Shown piece by piece: positions 61,138 through 64,000 of a stretch of DNA of 64,000 nt (within the stretch, counting starts at the first letter, position 1; every line of letters begins with the position of its first letter). This stretch comes from Oxalobacter formigenes (GTDB lineage: Bacteria > Pseudomonadota > Gammaproteobacteria > Burkholderiales > Burkholderiaceae_D), in the NCBI RefSeq assembly GCF_002127965.1, contig NZ_CP018787.1, forward strand, positions 1,488,001-1,552,000. Reading direction: 5' to 3'. The position numbers and the translations under genes were made by a program. The notes below the pieces were generated by a model. It had not been told where the DNA came from, ran no database searches, and saw only the letters and a program-made list of their open reading frames with translations.

Positions 61138-61164
61138 AAAAAAGCGTCGTTCGAAGAACGACGC
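61138..61164 (-). terminator. Terminator-like hairpin upstream of copy B
   Basis: GCGTCGTTC-ttc-GAACGACGC followed leftward by six Ts, about 30 bases before the start codon of the large gene, the same placement as the tail-collar leaders. Confidence 0.6.
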
Positions 61165-61506
61165 CTTGTGTGCGGTAAGGCTTTACTATAAGCCTGTTTC
61201 CGGTGGGCTCAGGACATTTGTGTCCAATTTGTGAAGGCTGCTTGCAATAACCTCTATTTCACTTCAGGTTTATTGTTCAATTTATTGATATCACTTGTTT
61301 TCTATCAGTTTATTTATTTCAAATACGTTGCCCTTTAGCAACCGTTTTTCGGTTGGCTATGACCGTTTCGTTTCCATTTCTTCTGTCAACTCCTTTTTCG
61401 CAACACTTTTGACGCTTGAAACGCTTTCCAGTAACTGTTTCTGTTTGAATAAAAGGTCTTTTTGACTGGATTCGTACGGTTATGGTTCAGGTTTCTGTCT
61501 GTTTTT
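61165..61506. other. Intergenic region upstream of copy B
   Basis: Holds the repeat element shared with copy A (GCTCAGGACATTTGTG... at 61206-61237). No credible gene. Confidence 0.4.
61206..61237 (-). promoter_or_regulatory. Upstream repeat element shared by copies A and B
   Basis: GCTCAGGACATTTGTG followed by TCCAATTTGTGAAGG; matches the element at 15125-15157. Confidence 0.45.
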
Positions 61507-61989
61507 TCAGGCGATGATGTCCGCAACGCTTGCCCTGACTTCCCTGATGAGGTCTTTGGGTGCGATTTCGATTTGCAGCCCGCGAATACCGGCACTGACC
61601 CAGATTTTGTCAAATCCTTCAATGGTGCTGTGGATGAAGGTCGGGAAGTGTTTTTTCATGCCGACAGGGGAACATCCTCCCCGGATGTAGCCGGTCAATG
61701 GCAGGAGTTCTTTTACGGCGATCATGTCGCATTTTTTGTTGCCGGAGGCCCTGGCGACTTTTTTGAGGTCGACTTCATGGTCGCCGGGAACGACACAGAC
61801 GAGGTGGCCGGTCTTGTCGCCGTGAAGCACCAGTGTCTTGAAGACCTGTTCGATGTTTTCGCCCAGTACGTTGGCCACGTGTCTGGCTGACAGGTCGTCT
61901 TCATCGACTTCATAGGGGACGAGTTTGTATGGGACTTTCGATTTGTCCAGTATGCGGGCGGCGTTGGTTTTGCTGATTTTTTCTTTCAT
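61507..61989 (-). CDS. ybaK: Cys-tRNA(Pro)/Cys-tRNA(Cys) deacylase, YbaK family
   Basis: 160 residues: NAARILDKSKVPYKLVPYEVDE, FKTLVLHGDKTGHLVCVVPG, the conserved lysine region VARASGNKKCDMI, and TGYIRGGCSPVGMKK. It removes mischarged Cys from tRNA-Pro as a trans-editing factor. It is full length for the family and monocistronic. Confidence 0.9.
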   Translation of the reverse strand: MKEKISKTNAARILDKSKVPYKLVPYEVDEDDLSARHVANVLGENIEQVFKTLVLHGDKTGHLVCVVPGDHEVDLKKVARASGNKKCDMIAVKELLPLTGYIRGGCSPVGMKKHFPTFIHSTIEGFDKIWVSAGIRGLQIEIAPKDLIREVRASVADIIA

Positions 61990-62112
61990 TTTTTCATGGT
62001 TTTATGCTTCATTTCTCTCAAAAAAGAGACAGTTTTCAATTTCCAGAAAATATTGTCCGACACAACGATTCCGATGTCAAAAATGACATGATGCAATTCC
62101 ACACGATGCCTG

Positions 62113-62118
62113 TATAAT
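62113..62118 (+). promoter_or_regulatory. -10 element of the histidine kinase gene
   Basis: Perfect TATAAT about 70 bases before the kinase start; the -35 is poor. A short GTTGCC...GGCAAC hairpin follows in the leader. Confidence 0.4.
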
Positions 62119-62183
62119 TTTAATGGTTGCCTTCAGGCAACTGCATACCCATTTGCGGGTCAACGTGAAAGAAACCGCCTTAT

Positions 62184-64000
62184 ATGTATCTGGATGAAGA
62201 ACAGGAAGTCGAGAATCTGGCATCGTCGGTGCTTCGCCGTTATTTTACTGACAATGACGTCGATTATCTCGTTTCGCTTTTCACGCCGGATATCGTCTGG
62301 CTGGGCGCGGGCAAGGAACAGAAAGCGGAAGGGTTCGACGCTGTTTCCCGGCATTTCCGGAACGAGAAAAACGTTCTCATGCATTGTCGAATGTGGGACG
62401 AAAGTTACGTTACCCGGAAACTGGCAGACGACTGCTATCTGTGCGAGGTAACGAGTGAGCTGGAATCGGTCGATCCGGGCGTTTTGTTCCGTATCCGCCA
62501 ACGCGTTTCCTTCATTTTCAAACGGATCGACGGTGCCCTGAAGATCGCTCACATTCACCATTCCGCCGCTTACGACCCTATCCAGCCGGATGAGTTGTTC
62601 CCGATTGAGGCGGCCAGAAGCAGTTATGAAGAACTGACGCGCCTTTTGACGGAAAAAGAACAGCAGATCGAGCTGATGCTGCATCAGATTCCCGGCGGGA
62701 CGATGATCTGCCATCATGACGAACGCTACAGGTTCAAATGGGTCAGCGAAAATTTTTACCGGATGATGGGATTCGATTCCGAGTCGGAACTATATGAAGC
62801 GACGGATGGCGCTTACGCTTCTCTGGTTCACCCGGACGATCTCGACAAACTGGTTGAAGAAGTCCACCAGAGCAAGATCGCCAATGTCGCGTCCCATTTC
62901 GAATACCGGATGATCAAAAAGAATGGCGACATCATCTGGGTTCACGATGTCGGCCGCTGTTTTACTGATCTGGATGGCGATAACGTCACCAGCTGTTTCG
63001 TCTCCGACATTACCCGCCGCATTGAACGGGACGCACAGGAAAAGGATACCCGGCTTGAAATTTCCCGGAAGACGGATTTTCTCTCCCAGCTCTACGATAC
63101 GATTCCCTGCGGGATTGTCCAGATGTCGATCGATTCGGGCCACCGCATTATCAATGCCAACCGGGGGGCCTGGGAAATCTTCGGTTATACGCGCGACGAG
63201 TATTTGCAGGAAAAAAACGATCCTTTTCTTCATGTCCTCGACCGGGACAAATTCTGGATTCACAAGAGGGTCGACCATCTGGCCGTAAACGGTGGTTCCA
63301 TCACGTATGAGCGGGAAGCTGTCAAAAAAGACGGTTCCACCGGCTGGATCAGTGTGACGATTGAACGGCTGTTCAACTTCGACGGGATCGAAGTCCTTCA
63401 GGCCGTCTATTCGGATATCAGCGAAGTCAAGAAATTGCAGAAAGAACAGGAGCAGGAACGCGCCATTGAAAACCGTTCCCTGCGTGCCGCCATTTATACG
63501 GCTTACCAGCTGATTATCCGCGTCAATCTGACACAGGACACATATGAAGCCCTCTCTGAACGCGATTATGTCGTGAATTATGAGCCGTACGGTTATTTCA
63601 ATGAATTGATGGAAGAGGTGGAGAACGGTCTCCATCCGGACTATCGGGATGCCTATATCGGTACTTTCACCCGGCAACGTATGATCGAGCGTTTCGACAA
63701 GGGCGAAAAAGAAATTTACATGGAATATCAGCGGATGGGGGCAGACGGCATCTACCACTGGGTTTCCCTGACCGGTATTCGTATCGATAACCCCTACAAC
63801 GACGATACGCTTTGTATTTTGCTGACCAAAGTGCTGGACGAGCAGCGCGCGGAACAGGCTGTTCAGGAACAGGTCTTAAAGAACGCGCTTTCTGCGGCAC
63901 GAATGGCCAATCAGGCAAAATCCGATTTCCTGTCCCGCATGAGCCACGATATCCGTACACCCTTGAACGCGATTATCGGCATGAGTACGATCAGCCAGCT
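62184..64000 (+). CDS. Hybrid-type PAS sensor histidine kinase (truncated by window end)
   Basis: At least 605 residues, still open at the window edge. N-terminal ~130 residues resemble a SnoaL/NTF2-like domain (LRRYFTDNDVDYLVSLFTPD, VSFIFKRIDGALKIAHIHHS split by strands). Three PAS-type domains follow (LMLHQIPGGTMICH...; LYDTIPCGIVQMS...; a third around residue 450-540). Then the phosphoacceptor box SDFLSRMSHDIRTPLNAIIG. The catalytic ATPase and any receiver domain lie beyond the window. No membrane segment is seen, so the sensor is cytoplasmic. The start ATG at 62184 has only a weak ribosome-binding site. Confidence 0.85.
   Translation, partial: MYLDEEQEVENLASSVLRRYFTDNDVDYLVSLFTPDIVWLGAGKEQKAEGFDAVSRHFRNEKNVLMHCRMWDESYVTRKLADDCYLCEVTSELESVDPGVLFRIRQRVSFIFKRIDGALKIAHIHHSAAYDPIQPDELFPIEAARSSYEELTRLLTEKEQQIELMLHQIPGGTMICHHDERYRFKWVSENFYRMMGFDSESELYEATDGAYASLVHPDDLDKLVEEVHQSKIANVASHFEYRMIKKNGDIIWVHDVGRCFTDLDGDNVTSCFVSDITRRIERDAQEKDTRLEISRKTDFLSQLYDTIPCGIVQMSIDSGHRIINANRGAWEIFGYTRDEYLQEKNDPFLHVLDRDKFWIHKRVDHLAVNGGSITYEREAVKKDGSTGWISVTIERLFNFDGIEVLQAVYSDISEVKKLQKEQEQERAIENRSLRAAIYTAYQLIIRVNLTQDTYEALSERDYVVNYEPYGYFNELMEEVENGLHPDYRDAYIGTFTRQRMIERFDKGEKEIYMEYQRMGADGIYHWVSLTGIRIDNPYNDDTLCILLTKVLDEQRAEQAVQEQVLKNALSAARMANQAKSDFLSRMSHDIRTPLNAIIGMSTISQ

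Overview
The window looks like a chromosome segment of a betaproteobacterium of moderate GC, most likely Burkholderiales and possibly an Oxalobacter-like gut organism. The support is the L28/L33 pair, the HpnC-type prenyl synthase, and the style of the PAS/GGDEF/EAL and phage-collar proteins. The genus is a guess from sequence style; no database was searched. One tRNA (Gly, CCC) is present. No rRNA, CRISPR array, transposase or integrase was recognised.

Layout. 0.1-2.5 kb: a short tail-fibre-like gene and a large leucine-rich-repeat protein. 2.6-13 kb: housekeeping and small unknown genes (AcfC-like binding protein, HpnC, rpmB-rpmG, Fe-alcohol dehydrogenase, deoxyinosine glycosylase family, FAH hydrolase, MmcQ/YjbR, RmlC-like, TfoX-like). 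13-15 kb: a Sel1-repeat protein with a large unknown partner. 15-22 kb: universal stress protein, P-type ATPase, tyrosine phosphatase, DUF445, flavin-binding protein. 21.9-22.5 kb: a small protein behind a long structured leader, which has a second copy at 37.1-37.7 kb. 23-29 kb: two tail-collar genes and an autotransporter broken by one stop codon. 29.7-31.6 kb: tRNA-Gly, an Mn riboswitch with mntP, and an acetyltransferase. 31.7-35 kb: a decayed copy of the large-protein/Sel1 module, divergent from a third tail-collar gene. 35-42 kb: AraC/MFS pair, an orphan dead UmuD'-like protein, BigR-type ArsR with YeeE/YedE, MscL, an ion channel and a TauE-type exporter. 42-47 kb: a c-di-GMP cluster. 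47-58 kb: MFS transporters, acid phosphatase, pyrophosphatase, MgtA with a leader peptide, an OmpH-like protein and a ClC channel. 58-61 kb: two Sel1 proteins with the third large partner. 61.5-64 kb: YbaK and a PAS histidine kinase cut by the window end.

Three themes stand out. First, a large hydrophilic protein is followed immediately by exported Sel1-repeat protein(s) at three separate places, one of them decayed; this resembles an effector-immunity arrangement. Second, orphan tail-collar genes share an unusual leader holding terminator-like hairpins just before the start codon, and they exchange sequence blocks with each other. Third, two paralogous small genes share a roughly 350-400 nt leader RNA whose stems are conserved by compensatory changes and whose outer stem covers the ribosome-binding site. 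Metal homeostasis also shows clear RNA-level control, with an Mn riboswitch before mntP and an MgtL-like peptide before mgtA.
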